A stretch of 64,000 nt of DNA from Okapia johnstoni (GCA_024291935.2 CM044306.1:18299001-18363000), one strand, 5' to 3'. Shown: positions 33,476 to 46,556, counted from the stretch's first letter. Notes: generated by a model from the sequence alone, not told the origin. A program made the numbers and translations.

Positions 33476-34815
33476 GAGTCACAGACACTGAGCCACGCAG
33501 CCCCTCCCCGCCGGAGCCGCCTACTTTTGATGGTCCCACTTGAGGGGAGGCGGAAAAGGAAGCATTTCATTGCCCTGGAGTTGTAAGGGAGCAGTGGAGA
33601 GAAGCCCAGGAACTGGTTAAGAGAGTTCGATACGGTTCCCCCTCCCCCACCTCTCTGCCAGGCAGAAAAGCCTTGAGTGCCTTGTGCCCAGAACATAAGA
33701 CTGGGTCCCTAGATGGGGTTTTTAGTCCTACCCCTGCCCCCAGCGTGCCAGGTGATCTCGGATGATTACGCTCTTGTCTTCCTGGACTTCGAGTTCCTCT
33801 TTGTAAAATGGAAGTGGGGGTGGGGTAAGCATCTGGAGCAATCTGCTGTCACATGATTCCACGGACTCGGGTGCCCTTTGAATGGGCAGAGGAGAGAGAG
33901 TTTGGATTGAATCATTGATGGGGTCGCTTCCAGAATTCAGAGTTGTAATCCTCTGATCTGACAGCCAAAGATGAAAAAAGGAAAAGAGTCTATTTATGGC
34001 TGACAGACTCGTGGGAGAAGCTGTGGTGTGTCCCAGCCTGGGATCCCAGATGTTTTGCTACCTCCACTCTCCATCACAAAGGACACAGAAACAGCATCAT
34101 CCATTGGAATAGAGAGGAAGGTCCCAAGGGTGGCGGGAGGCACAGAGATTACTCTCTGTACTCAAAGAGCACCCTCCCCCCCCCATCCCTCACCCATCAT
34201 GGCCATATTTTATTTAAGGTCATCTTCCATAGAGAAGCCCAAGGTCACAGTACACTGGGCTTGTGGGCCCAAGTGAGCAGCCTCCACCCGTTCAAAGACC
34301 AGAGGGTCCATTTCAAGACTCTCCTCCTGCCTACAACTCAAGGACACATTTCTGTTTGGAAAAGAGCTTCTTACTGCTGTTACGTGTGATGGCATAGCCT
34401 ATATTAAAATAATATCATTGGGGAAAAAATTACAAGTGCTGTATATATGCTGAGAAACCGCAAAGCTTAATAGCTACCATCCAAAAATCTTTTGGAAAAT
34501 CATTTCCAGGCACCACTTACTTTCTGTGCAGTTTTTAATTGCTTAAAAAAAATTTTTTTTTTTAAACAGAAGCACATGCCATGTGAAAGCCTGCCCAGCT
34601 GGTTGTTTTTGCAATCTTTTCAAGTGGAATTTGTCCACAAGAATGAAAGTAGCAGTTTTTGTTTTTTTTCTAAAGAGTTAAATTACATATTTATTTTCTC
34701 ACTTAAGTTATTTATGCAAAAGTTTTTCTTGTAGAGAATGACGTTAATATTGCTTTATGAAATACCAGTCTGTTCTTTCAGAATCCAGAGGCATTGTTAA
34801 TAAAGACAACGAATT
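33249..34815 (+). other. SOST: SOST 3' UTR (inferred)
   Basis: About 1.57 kb lies between the family stop and the poly(A) signal, consistent with the 2.3-kb human mRNA. AT-rich sequence near the end contains ATTTA pentamers at 34689-34693 and 34710-34714. These could act as AU-rich decay elements. A MIR-like remnant lies near 33735-33800. Confidence 0.65.
34799..34804 (+). terminator. SOST: SOST poly(A) signal candidate
   Basis: AATAAA lies within 'gttaataaagacaacg', followed by GT-rich sequence ('ggatgtggtctggttttgtc') as expected for a cleavage site. Confidence 0.7.
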
Positions 34816-37746
34816 GTTGCGGAGAGGATGTGGTCTGGTTTTGTCAACCACATGTGGTCATTTCTGTCGACGTTAACATTCTTCTCTTGGTCACTAGAGC
34901 TCAAACCTGGGAGGCACCTTTGACAGTGTTATGGTGGCCCTTGTGGCAATTACATCCTTCCTTTGAAAGGTCATGTTCATCCCTTCCTTTCCAAACCTAG
35001 ACTTCATCCCTTCACCTCGGCCATTGTATTATCCTCAGCCTAGTCTCCCTTCTGCAGCCTGGCCCCAACACTGTCTTCCAAAAACACTGTTCTCCTCATG
35101 TCATACCTCTGTTCAAAAACTCCTCGGGACTTCCCTGGTGGTCCAGTGGTTAAGACTTCTGCTCCCAATGCAAGGTGACTGGGTTCAATCCCTGGTCAGG
35201 GAACTAGAGTTTGCATCCCGGTGACACAATGAAGATCAAAGATCCCACGTGCCGCAACTAAGACCTAGTGCAGCCAAATAAATACAAATATTTAAAATCC
35301 TTCAATAGCTCCTCCTATCCAGGATCAAGTTCAGGCTTCTCAGTCTGACATACAAGACTGTTTGATCCCCATCCCTCACTCTCCCAAACTCCCTTAATGA
35401 CTCCCAAGTGGCCCCAGACTGTCCCGACCTGTAGTTTACTGCCCTCGCTTACCACCCCCAACACCTCCTGCTCTTTCTTTGGGGTTCATGTTCCTTGTCA
35501 CCCCTTCCCTGAACCTTCCAGAAATATTCCAACTCCTGCTGATCCCCTCTCCCCAGATGTCTGGCCCCTTTGTCCCTGTCACTCCTTTGACTTCAGATTC
35601 TATGTCTTCCATTTAGCATTCCTTCATGGGTCACCTGTCCCACCCAGCTAAGCCATGTTTAGTACCAGAATAGACACAAAGTCAAGTATCAGGACCAGCT
35701 CACAGAAGCTCAGTCAAACTTTTTCCCAAATGTGAATCTTATGCCTCTGTGATGAAAATGTAAACTTTTCACAAGCAAGGACCATGACTTGTGCTTCTTT
35801 CAAAACTCTTGTCTCACTTCATAGTGCTAGGCACTAACAGAGACTCAAGAAATACTCTCCTTTTGCCATAAGAAGGGATGACCCTTTACAAAGGTTTGAA
35901 TCCAGCCCATCTTGGGGTAACCCCACCCCAAGATCTTCCCTGTAATTTTCCCCCTTAACTCCCAATAAGCCCTCCTAAACTCATTATCATCATCCACAAG
36001 CCTTTGATAGGTGTCAGTGGATGTTGCTGCCTCCAGGCCCCCAGGAGACCTCAGTGAGACCCTGTAGAGAATCCATGCATCGTGAGGAGAGTCCCAGGGC
36101 CCAGAACACGAGCTCAGGTGGGAGATGGATGCACCATCCAGTCCCCCAGAGGTAATGTAGCACAGTTGGGTGGGCAATGGACTCGGGAACCAGGTTGGTG
36201 TTTGAATATGAGGACACAGAGGCACCAAGGGGTTAAATGTTTTGCTCACAGCCAGCCGTGGGCTCAGATCCTTATCCTGACACCCACTCGAGCTGCTCAG
36301 AGCCTGGTGGGCACGTGGGCAAATAATCAGGTCACACTGTTCTGTACAAAGTGTTACAGGGACCAAGTGTTACAGGCAGTAATTTGCTCTGTGGTGAGTG
36401 GGAATGAGGGATCAAGCTTAGGGAGGGTTTCAGATGGGTGGATTAGCAGTTTACCAGGTAGAGAAGGGAGCATGGACATTCTAGGCAGAGGGCATGGCCC
36501 CAGCCAAGACACTGAGGCTGAAGGTTCATGGGCGGAGGAGACTCAGTTCCTTAATGTGTACTGAGTCCTTGTCATGTGCGAGGCAATGTGGGGGAACAGA
36601 GGATTCAAACCAACCCCCTAACCCCGAGTTAACACCTAGGGTCTGCTTCTGGGACCCAGAGATTTAGGAGGGATGACCCAGGCTATAATCCCATTACCAC
36701 GAGGGGAAAAAAAACCCAAAGGCTAAATTGTAGGTCGGGTTAAGGGTTATTTATGGAAAGTTATATTCTACCTACATGGGGTCTACGAGCCTGGCGCCGA
36801 TCAGAAACAGAACAGACAACAGGCTCAGTTGGGAGGGCAGCGTTGTGCTGTGGGAGTGTTACGTTCTGGGGGTGCAGCCAGACATGGGGCTTGTATTAAT
36901 AGTCTGAGAGTCAGACAGACAGAAGGACAGAGGGAAATATTAATAGGTCTCTCTGTCTCTGTCTCAGACACACACACTTCTTGGGGGCTCTACCTATATC
37001 ACAAGTACAGACCAGATCACCTTTGCACAAGGAGGTAGAGCAGAAGTAACTCAGAGAAGTCACAGGAACCTATTTTCCTTGAAGCAGGCAGGACTTGGGC
37101 AGCTGGGGAGGGTGGAGAGCCTGCAAAAGCCACCTGCATGTGAGCTGAGCTCCCAGATGTGGCAGCTGTAGGCTGGCTCCGTATCCCATACCCCTTCTAC
37201 CAGATGCAGGCTTGCCCTAGTTCCTGATCACTGATTCCAGCTCTGGGCCCTGCAGTCCTTCCTGCTTGCCCCTCCCCCTTCCTGGAACGCATCCTCTGTG
37301 TTCTCCCTTGTCCACGGGCAGGCAGAGGGGGTCAGATCTGGCAGCTTTAACCAGTAGCTGAAGTGCCTTTAGTGGCCAGAGGGGCAGAAGACAGGGGGAC
37401 TGTTGCTCTTAATGCAATCATGTGCCTGGTTTGTCCAGGACACCTATGGGCTCAATGTAATTATTAATAGCTCCCTTTTTAGTTTCAAAAATGTCCTGAT
37501 TTGGACAATAAACTATCTGGCTCCCCTGCTATTAAGAGACACAACTTTCTGTGGAGTGGCTGGGGTTACCCATTTCTAAATGCTGGTCCTTTCCCTGGGC
37601 TGCTCCCTGGGTTCAGGGACTCTTTTGTCTGGCGCTGCTCCCCAGGGCACCCCCAGTACCCAGCATGCAGTAGGCACCTCATATGCATCATGGTTGCATA
37701 GTCATTGTTCAGTTTCTATAGGATTTCTTTCCTCATGAGATTAGGT
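34816..37746. other. Gene-free region downstream of SOST
   Basis: It contains a CHR-type SINE at 35128-35297 and L2-like sequence around 35330-35860. MIR/L2-like bits lie near 36430-36600. No exon is recognised. The remainder looks unique. Confidence 0.5.
35128..35297 (+). repeat. CHR-type SINE
   Basis: Plus-oriented copy starting 'gggacttccctggtggtcca', with 'gttcaatccctggtcaggga' and the tail 'ccaaataaatacaaatat'. Confidence 0.87.
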
Positions 37747-37942
37747 GGGCTTCCCAGGTGGTGCTAGTGATAAAGAATCTGCCTGCCTAAGAGCATGCGG
37801 GTTCCATCCCTGGGTCTGGAAGATCCCCTGGAGGAGGGCATGGCAACCCACTCCAGCATTCTTTTTTTTTTTTTTAATTGAAGGATAATTGCTTTACAGA
37901 GTTTTGTTGTTTTCTGTTAAACCTCAACATGAATCAGCCATC

Positions 37943-38803
37943 AGTTCAGTTCAGTTCAGTCGCTCAGTCGTGTTCAACTCTTTGTGACCCCATGAATTGC
38001 AGCACGCCAGGCCTCTCTGTCCATCACCAACTCCTGGAGTTTACCCAAACCCATGTCCATCGAGTTGGTGATGCCATCCAACCATCTCATCCTCTGTCGT
38101 TCCCTTCTCCTCCCGCCCCCAATCCCACCCAGCATCAGGGTCTTTTCCAATGAGTCAACTCCTCGCATGAGGTGGCCAAAGTATTGGAGCTTCAGCTTCA
38201 ACATCAGTCCTTCCAATGAACACCCAGGACTGATCTCCTTTAGGATGGACTGGTTGGATCTCCTTGCAGTCCCAGGGACTCTCAAGAGCCTTCTTCAACA
38301 CCGCAGTTCAAAAACATCAATTCTGCGGCGCTCAGCTTTCTTTACCGTCGAACTCTCACATCCATACATGACCACTGGAAAAACCATAGCCTTGACTAGA
38401 CGGACTTTTGTTGGCAAAGTGATGTCTCTGCTTTTAAATATGCTATCTAGGTTGGTCATAACCTTCCTTCCAAGGAGTAAGCGTCTTTTAATTTAATGGG
38501 TGCAGTCACCATCAGCAGTGATTTTGGAGCCCCCCAAAATAAAGTCTGACACTGTTTCCACTGTTTACCCATCCATTTCCCATGAAGTGATGGGACCGGA
38601 TGCCATGATTTTAGTTTTCTGAACATTGAGCTTTAAGCCAACTTTTTCACTCTCCTCTTTCACTTTCATCCAGAGGCTCTTTAGTTCTTCTTCACTTTCT
38701 GCCATAAGGGTGGTGTCATCCGCATATCTGAGGTTATTGATATTTCTCCCAGCAATCTTGATTCCAGCTTGTGTTCCTTCCAGCCCAGCGTTTCTCATGA
38801 TGT
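37943..38803 (-). mobile_element. BovB (RTE) retrotransposon, 5'-truncated
   Basis: About 860 bp of BovB inserted into the L1, flanked by the duplication 'atcagccat' (at about 37935 and 38805). It covers the C-terminal part of the reverse transcriptase and the 3' end. BovB is a LINE of the RTE clade that spread horizontally into ruminant ancestors from squamates (established knowledge). Confidence 0.9.
37974..38798 (-). pseudogene. BovB reverse transcriptase C-terminal remnant
   Basis: On the minus strand, 38798-38565 encodes the RT catalytic YADD box and the downstream AESEEELKSL and KTKIMASGPITSW segments. The frame is then broken. Further BovB protein ([36 protein letters not shown]) resumes at 38285-37974. 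The N-terminal endonuclease and most of the RT are missing, so it is inactive. Confidence 0.88.
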
Positions 38804-39545
38804 ATCAGCCATATATCCCCTACCTTTTGACCCTCCCTCCCAACTCCCTCCCTCTCACCCCTCTAGGTTGACCCAGAGCCATTGTTTGAGTTTCCTGAGA
38901 CTTACAGCAAATTCCTGTTGAGTATCTTTTTTACACACTGTAATGTAAGTTTCCATGTTACTCTCTCCATATGTCACCCTCTCCTCCCCTCTCCCTATGT
39001 CCATAAGTCTATTCTCTATGTCTGTTTCTCCATTGCTGCCCTGCAAATAAATTCTTCAATACCATTTTTCTAGATTCTGTATATATGCATTAGTATGCGA
39101 TATGTATCTTTCTCTTTCTGACTTACTTCACTCTGTATAATAGGTTCTAGGTTCATCCACCTCATTAGAACTGACTCAAATGCATTCTTTTTATGGTTGA
39201 GTAATGTTCCATGGTGTATATGTACACAGCTTCTTTATCCATTCATCTGTCGATGGACATCTAGGTTGCTTCCACGTTCTAGCTATTGTAAATAGTGCTG
39301 CAATGAACAATGGGATACATGTGTCTTTTTCAATTTTGGTTTCCTCAGGGTATATGCCTAAGAGTGGGATTGCTAGGTCATATGGTGGTTTTATTCCCAG
39401 TTTTTTAAGGAATTTCCATACTGTCTTCCATAGTCTTCCACTTCAGTATTCTTGCCTGGAGAATCCCTATGGACAGAGGAGCCTGGCGGGCTAAAGTCTA
39501 TAGAGTAACAAAGAGTCAGGCACGACTGAGTGACTTACACACATG

Positions 39546-41085
39546 CACGAGATTAGGTGGATGGCATGGACTGGGATGTATGGATGATGGTGGGAGGAGG
39601 GAGAGGCTTGACAAGATTATCTCATATTGGGTTTCTGAGAATAAGACACAGCTCTTACCATCAAGCAGTTTCTAACCTTGCTCAGGGTCAAGTGGAAAAC
39701 GAGGGCACTAGGCACCATCGTGAAGTATGTGACCATTTGCCATCAGAGTGGCAGAGTCAGGAGTGGGTGGGGGGCTTGAGGAAACAAGGCAGGGGTAGGC
39801 TCCATCTGAGCTTTGAAGGCTGCTAGGACTCAGCGAGGAGAGGCAGTAGAAGGCAAAGGAGCTGGGAGGGGAGCGGTGGTGATGCTGGCATACAGTGGGC
39901 TTTCTCTAGCTATGATTATTACATAAGGAAGCAGAAGCCAGGAAGGAGAGAAAGATGGGGGCAGGGGTAGGTACTGTCTATCATGGCAGGAGAGAGGGGG
40001 TATCCATTGGCAAGGGGGAGGGGCTGAGTCCCCCTAAATGTGGCACTGGCTCCCGGGGGAAAGGCAAGGAGCTGAATCACAGGTGCCAAGGGGTGCCCCA
40101 AGCAATATTCTGTTCTCCACCAGCCTGGCAGTGCTGCTATGGAGACTAAGTCCCAACTTTCTTACAACCTCCCTCAGCCCCAGTTCCCAATTTTCCTCCA
40201 ATTGCCTGGGTTGCCTGAGCTTGGGTCCTGCCCATCGAGAAGGCCAGAGCTGGCAGTGGGCAACTGCAGGTGGGAGACTAGTACCCAGGAGGGACAGTAG
40301 GAAAAAGAGATGGAAAAAGAGGAGCCCAGACCACAAACCTCACTTGCTTGACACCTTCCTGAGGGCTGATCCTGCCAGCAGTTTGAAGGCGGAGGCAGGA
40401 GAGATGGGGGCAGGAGAGGAAGTAGGAGAAAGGAGAAGATGGACATGGGAAGGAGAAGAGACATAATCATTCATTCATTCCTCTGAAATTGACTGGGTGC
40501 CGGCAGCATTCCAGGCATCACCCTAGGTTCTGGGCACATGGTCGCCGTCACGGAGCCTCTCGAAGCTCACGGTCTAGTGCTGGCAGGGAGGTGGATGTTA
40601 GAGAACAAGGAAATACAGAGCATGATGCCCAGGAGTGAAAAGTTCTGTAAAGAAAAATAAAGCTGGTGAGTAGACAGAGCACCGTGGAGGTGGCCAGGCC
40701 AGGCCTCTCTGAGGAGGTGGTATTTGAGATGAAACCCAAATGCAGTGGGGGAGTGAGCCACACAAGGATGGGGTGGGGCAGGGGTGATGTGTGTGCCTGG
40801 AGGGGAACGGCAAGTGCAAAGGCCCTGAAGGTATGGAGGGGGTGGAGAAGCGACACCACTAATTGCCTTGGGTGCCTTTCAGGCGTCTCCATGCCAAGGC
40901 TGCTAACCCCTGATCTGGAAGCCAGCTTGGTAATTATAATTATAGTAGGGAGGTGTGTGTGTGTGTGTGTGTGTTTGTGTGTGTATAAAATAGAGACTCT
41001 CTCTTTGTATGTTCTCCTGTCTCTGTATGTTAAAAACCAAGTGACTCCCAGAAAAGAATAATTTGCATATTATTAATTATGTAGA
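39546..41085. other. Gene-free region
   Basis: Mostly unique, purine-rich sequence at 39.6-40.4 kb. An old interspersed fragment whose family I cannot fix lies at about 40465-40840 ('aggcctctctgaggaggtgg', 'aagtgcaaaggccctgaagg'). No exon is seen. Confidence 0.45.
40953..40984 (+). repeat. (GT)n microsatellite
   Basis: GT dinucleotide run of about 32 bp with one interruption (a TTT). Confidence 0.9.
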
Positions 41086-41111
41086 AAATTCTCTGGTGGT
41101 CCAGCGGTTTG

Positions 41112-41325
41112 AGCTTCCCAGGTGGGGTAGTGGTAAAGAATCTGCCTGCCAATACACAATGCAAGAGATGCGGGCTCAATCCCTGGGCTGGGAAGATTCC
41201 CCTGGAGTAGGAAATGGCAACCCACTCAGGTATTCTTGCCTGGAAAATTCCAAGGACAGAGAAACCTGGCTGGCTATAGTCTATGGAGTTGCAAAGAGTT
41301 GGACATGACTGAGTGACTGAGAACA
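41112..41325 (+). repeat. Bov-tA SINE
   Basis: Plus-oriented full copy ('gcttcccaggtggggtagtg' to 'gacatgactgagtgactgag'). It is preceded at 41086-41110 by a few bases of a CHR-type head ('ctctggtggtccagcggttt'). Confidence 0.86.
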
Positions 41326-41336
41326 TACACACATGG

Positions 41337-41505
41337 GACCTCCCTGGCGGTCCAGCAGTTAAGACTCCACCTTTCAACTCAGGGGTTATGGGTTCGATCC
41401 CTGTCAGGAAGGCTAAGATCCCACATGCTTAGTGGCCAAAAAGCCAAAACAGAGAACAGAAACAATATTGTAACAAATTCAATAAAGATTTTAAAAATGG
41501 TCCAC
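41337..41505 (+). repeat. CHR-type SINE
   Basis: It starts 'gggacctccctggcggtcca' and has 'gggttcgatccctgtcagg'. The tail is 'aacaatattgtaacaaattc' followed by A-rich sequence. Confidence 0.85.
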
Positions 41506-41511
41506 AAAAAA

Positions 41512-41565
41512 AATCTTTTAAAAATTAATTATTTATTAATTAATAAATAATTATTAATTAACTAT
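41512..41565. repeat. AT-rich palindromic tract
   Basis: Only A and T for most of its length, with self-complementary TTAATTA / TTAATTAATAA units. This is low-complexity DNA able to form cruciforms. Confidence 0.7.
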
Positions 41566-41570
41566 TCAAG

Positions 41571-44500
41571 CCTTTATTCTTAAAGCACAAGATAGGTTTG
41601 ATTAAAGTTGTGGGCATTGGACAGATGCCTTCTTTCTAGGACACACATATGTTATGAAATTCATATATAAGAAAGTCCTCAGCTTTCTTTTAGTGGATGC
41701 CCGCAAAATTCAACCAGGATTGGAAGCAAGGACTAACTCAGCTTGGGAAAATGCAAACGTGTACACGTTGATTATTCCTTCTTGCCGTGGCTCTAACCCA
41801 GACATATACACATGTGTAGAAGTATACATGTTTATTCTGAGACCCTGGATCAGGGGATGGAGATCTGAAGGGGAAGTAGGAGTCTAGAAATTAATTCTTT
41901 TCTGAAAGATTTGTTCTTACTTCTAGAAACTGGACAAGATCGTTCCCATCAAGGGGCACACTCATGTGGCAGCATCCACTACAAACCCCTTTCCTAGAAA
42001 ACTGGCTTTCACCCATGCTGGTAAGTGTGCCTAGGACACTCTCCTTCCACGTCTCTGGTCTAGAAAGTCCTCTTGACCTTCAAGTCTCAAATGCTGCCTC
42101 CTTATGGGAGCAGACCACCATGCCATGTACACACCTCATCACAGAACATCGCATGGGCTGAACCTGGCTACCTCTTCTATCAAATGTGAGTCTATGGAGG
42201 GCAGGGTCCCAGGCTTTGCACATCTGTAGCCCCAGTGCCTTTGCACAGGCTTGGCCAGAGTTGATGCTTAATACTTGTTTATTGAATTAATGGATGTTTG
42301 GACAGTAGGGCATGATCTGAGCAGCAATGAAAACTCCAGCATCCTTCCAGCTGAGCAGCAGGCAAGAGCTCTGGGCCAACCTTTCCAAAAGCATTTCCTT
42401 CATTCAAGTTCCGTAGCTTTGCAATGTTGTTGGGGGCAGTGGGGCCCCTCCCAAGAAAACCAAGGCCATGGTTGTTTACCCAGGAAATTATCAAGCATGC
42501 AAATTACAGACACCTCTATCACTTGGCCAACAATTTGGTGTTGTGGTGTGAGGTTATTTCTATGTCTGAAGAAAACAGCTCAGCTCTGACTAAAGAAATA
42601 AATGATATCATTTTTCGTTCAGGCAACCAGATTCCTTGGTACAAAAGGCTCCCTGGGGAGTAACGCCGGGACAGCGTGGCTCCTCTGAGGCTATTTACAT
42701 CTGTCAGCTTCTCTAATCTCTGGCCTGCCTTCCTCTGCCTGTTTCCTTCCTTCACACAGAGGTTGGTGTTGAGCCCTGTCTTTGCAAAGAGAATGCTGGG
42801 GCCACCAGTCCTCACGTATGCACTAGGGTGGGTGGGGTGTGAGGTTTTGGCCGAGTGGCATTTGGGGTGTTTTTCCCCCTTTTTCTTAGAAACCAGCCTC
42901 AATTTAAGATAATGACTCTCTTGGCTGGCTGGTGATCGCTATTTGGAGGGACTTATTTTTCCCTGTTCAATTTGGCTAGGAGAAATTGGATCTAAAGGGG
43001 AACATTTTCTAAAAATGTTGCTGGACAGTTTGTAGGGCACCAAGGGTTTGTTTTCTGGGTCACCTGTTCATGATAGCCTGATGTCTTTGTCTTAAAAGAA
43101 GAGTTGGAGTTGGAAACAGACTCCCAAGCCTTTTATGACCGATGGGGTCAGGATGGTTCTCTAAAATGTCACTGACTCTGCAGTGACTTTAATGGGAAGG
43201 GAATCTAAAAAAGAGGGAATGCTTGTATATGTATAACTGATTCCCTTTGCTGTAGAGCAGAAGCTAACACAGTGTAAAGCAACTATACATCAGCAAAAAT
43301 TAAAGAAACGTCACTGAAATCCTGGGTAATAAAGGACCTGAGAAGTCATTTGGTCCATACTTTGCAGAAATATTCCAATTCCTGCACAGCCAGCTTCCAT
43401 CTCCTCTCCAGCTGTCCCTCACCTCCACCTGGCTCCCCACTCCACCCACACTGAATTCCTCAAAAGCACCTGCTCGTAGCTAATGACAATGCTGTTCCCT
43501 CCGCCTGGAATGTTCTTCCTGAATTCTCTGCACTCCAGTCTCAGCTCAGATGCCACCTCCTCAGAGACCTGCCCTGACCTCCCCATCTGGAACAGGACTC
43601 TGCTGGTCTCTTTCCAACCCTTCTCACAATGCGACATTTTGCATTAGTGTCACGTCGCATCTGCTTTGGCTGCCCAGTTGTAAGCTCTATCAGGCAGGGG
43701 CTGAGTTGGCCTCCTTCCCACCGTGTCCTGTGCTGAGACCAGGAGCCTGGCACACAGCAGGGCTCAGAAAATGTTTGCAAATGAATGAACTGGCAAGGGG
43801 CAAGGGGGCCGCCAGCACACACCTACCACTCATGTTAAGAGGACTATTGCAGGCATTGTTTAAATACCGGATCGCAGTCACAGCCGAGCTGCTGTCAGCT
43901 CACACAGCCCTCCTCCCCGAGAGTGGGTAAGAGACCCAGACCTGGAAAAATGTTTTAAGCTTTTCTATTTCTCATCCTTTATTTCTTTAGCACAAGATGC
44001 TTTCCTTCCCTTAATCACTGTATTTCCCTTCCCCGTTCCCAGTACTTACTCCTTCATCAGACTTCATTTTATAACAATACCATTCATAGAATCCATTTCG
44101 TGGTTCTCCTGGTCCAGTGTTCTGTCTGGGGGAGACCCAGGAGTACCCTCTGAAGTCAGGGTGGGGCTCCTTCACTCTGCACCTTTCGCTTGGCTGACCA
44201 GCTGGGCACCTCCAGCCCCTCGGGAGCTGCAGCCAGACACCTGGGACGTCCCCGCCCCCTCATTCCCTCCATCCAGCCCACGACCACCATGTATGTGGTT
44301 TCTACCTCCTTCTCTAGGCCTAATAGCCCTTGAGTCCATTCATTTCTCTCCAGCACCATCCCCTGTTTTAGCCACCCTCTCCCCTGTTCCCACCTCCAAG
44401 GTTTTCCAGGCCTCTGGCCTTAACCTCCTCCAAGTCAGTTATTCAAAGGTGTGGAATCTGATCCTGCCCCTCCTCTACTTACCACTCATGATGGTGATCC

Positions 44501-46109
44501 CTCACCTCAGCAGGCCCTGGGCCAGACTGATCAGACCTACCAGTTCCAGCTCCTTCTCTTCCCACAGCCCGGCAACCTCCCAGGTGCCTTGCTGGACCCC
44601 TCTTAGTTCCCACAAGACCCACACCCTCTCACACCTCTGGCCTTTACGTAGTTGGTCGCTCACCTACAAGCGTTTTCCTGCATCACCTGCTACTCTTGCC
44701 TCAGCTTACATCACTTTCTCCTGGAAGTTCTCCCACCACCAATTTTCCCAACCTGGGCCAGGACCCTCCCATGAATTCTCAGGGCAGAGTGTACTTTCCC
44801 TTCTTGTGCCCTTGGCATGGTGTCCTTTTATGGCCAATTTACTGCTTATTTTCTCTGTTAGACTGGAAGCTTCATGAGGACAGGGCCAGGTTGTCTTGCT
44901 CAGGGCCGCAGAGAAGACTCTGATTTGAAAATTCTGTGACTTGGAGGTACAGGAGCAGTCAAACTGGAAGAATATAAAATTGACCCAGGTTTGCCTCGGG
45001 AGCCCAGCCAGGAGGCTCTGATCTCCCAGAATCAGAGTCCTAAGATCCCTGGGAAAGGAGGAGGCCCAGGCATCCTGTGGTCTGCTCTTGTCTTCAAGCA
45101 GCATGACTGCATTCCAGGAAGACAAACCAAGGGACAGCCCTCCACTCACCAGTCTTGCCACCAACACTGTGGCAAGTTTGAGTGGCTGACAAGTTTGAGC
45201 TTGCAGGGAAACTTGAGAAACCAAGCACGTCCATCTGCCAAAGGGGCTGCGATGCGAGCTAGTGTGGACATCGGTGGGAGCCGTGGCTCCACAAGGCCAG
45301 CGTTGGGACAGGGACCAGCACACCTCTGGTCCCTGTCCCTCTCGTTTCTGACAGTCACGGTGCTGAGAGTCAGTGCAGCTTCACCGCACCTTTCCAAATC
45401 TCACAAAATTTCCCCTTTGACCTACTCTACCCCAGACCTATATGGAGAAAGGGATTCTGGGAAGTGTCATTCATTCCAAGATTAACCAAGTTGCCATAAT
45501 ACAAGCCAGCATAAGGATCTGCCCCTCATCTCCTCAGCTTCCTCTCCTTCATCTCCTCTGGTGCCCTGGCCCCTATTTACATTTCCCCGTCATGTCCCGC
45601 CCCTCCTGTGCCCTTGATCTGCAAAGCCCATGCTTGCTCCCTTTTTGAGCTGGTTCACTCTACGTAGACTTCAGGATCTGAAGATCCCTGAGAAGTTTTT
45701 CCTGTCTGAGATTCCTGCTCTCCTCTGAACTCCCAGAGGACATTGGGACAAACCCATACTGCACCTCCCATTGCCTGCAGTGTCGTTCTCATCCCCAGGT
45801 CACTGAGTATCTAAGGAACAAGGAGCCTGCAGTGCGAGCCTGTGTCCAGCATAGGGTAGGGTGTAGGGGGGCTCCAGGGAGGAAGCCAGGCACTCCAGCA
45901 CAGAAGCCACCCAGCCACTGGTTTGTTTTGCTGTGTTTCAGAGTAACCTGGGGAGCTTGTTCAAAATTCAGGTTCCCAGTCCTCACCTCCTTGAGTTCTG
46001 ACTGGGTAGTTCTGTAGTTGGGCCCAGGAACCTGCATTTTGTAGCAAACATGGTGAATGATTCTAATGTTGGCAGTCCCACCACAGGAGGTTGACTCTTT
46101 CTGTTTGGG
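41571..46109. other. Gene-free region with L2 and MER5 remnants
   Basis: L2-type 3' ends appear at about 41985-42295 ('tgcttaatacttgtttattg'), 43400-43790 ('gcctggaatgttcttcctg', 'tgtaagctctatcaggcag') and 44690-44905 ('agactggaagcttcatgagg'). An L1 3' bit lies at 43225-43310 and a MER5-like element at about 45938-46075. The long open frame at 44161-44877 is compositional and not a gene. The rest appears unique. Confidence 0.5.
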
Positions 46110-46248
46110 CTGAGCCTTTTTGTTTTTCTTCCTTTTTGGCCACACTCTGCAACACATGTTGGATCTTAGTTTCCCAATCAGGAATTGAACCCGTGCCCCC
46201 TACAGTGGAAGCATAGAGTCTTAACCACTGGACTGCCAGGAATATCCC
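46110..46248 (-). repeat. CHR-type SINE
   Basis: Minus-oriented: 'tttttggccacactctgc', 'caatcaggaattgaacccg' and 'aaccactggactgccagg'. Confidence 0.85.
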
Positions 46249-46347
46249 TGAGCTCTTTTTTAAAAAGAAGTTTGATTTTTTTTTATAGAGGAAAGTTCTA
46301 TCTCTTGTAACAGAAAAATAAATGACTTTTACAGAATTTATTAACAA

Positions 46348-46556
46348 TGCTTGTGTTAGTCACTCAGTCATGTCTGATGCTTTGTGACCCCATGGACTGT
46401 AGTCTGCCAGTCTTCTCTGTCCATGGTCTTCTCCAGGCAAGGATATTGGAGTGGATTGCCATTCCCTTTTCCAGGGGATCTTCCTGCCCCAGGGATTGAA
46501 CCTGGGTCTCCTGCATTGCAGGCAGATTCTTTACCATCTGAGCCACAAGGAAAGCC
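46348..46556 (-). repeat. Bov-tA SINE
   Basis: Minus-oriented full copy near consensus: 'tgtgttagtcactcagtcat', 'gggattgaacctgggtctcc' and 'accatctgagccacaagg'. Confidence 0.9.

Larger units (their letters stand above)
37863..39436 (-). mobile_element. L1 (L1-BT-like) 3' end, minus, carrying BovB
   Basis: It starts with the complement of a poly(A) tail and 'ttgaaggataattgctttac'. After the BovB insert it continues with L1 sequence such as 'gagtaatgttccatggtgta', 'tgctgcaatgaacaatggg' and 'gagtgggattgctaggtcat'. It is only lightly diverged, so it is fairly young, but it is truncated at the 5' end. Confidence 0.8.
37747..39545 (+). repeat. Bov-tA SINE split by L1 insertion
   Basis: The 5' part of a plus-oriented Bov-tA is at 37747-37862 and the 3' part at about 39437-39545 ('gcctggagaatccctatgg', 'cacgactgagtgacttac'). 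Between them lies a minus-oriented L1. The repeated junction 'ccactccagcattct' / 'ccacttcagtattct' is the target duplication. Confidence 0.85.

Noticed and set aside
44161..44877. 238-residue open frame on the plus strand
   Set aside because: It starts at GTG, is dominated by Ser/Pro/Leu from C-rich DNA, overlaps L2-like sequence and resembles no protein I know.
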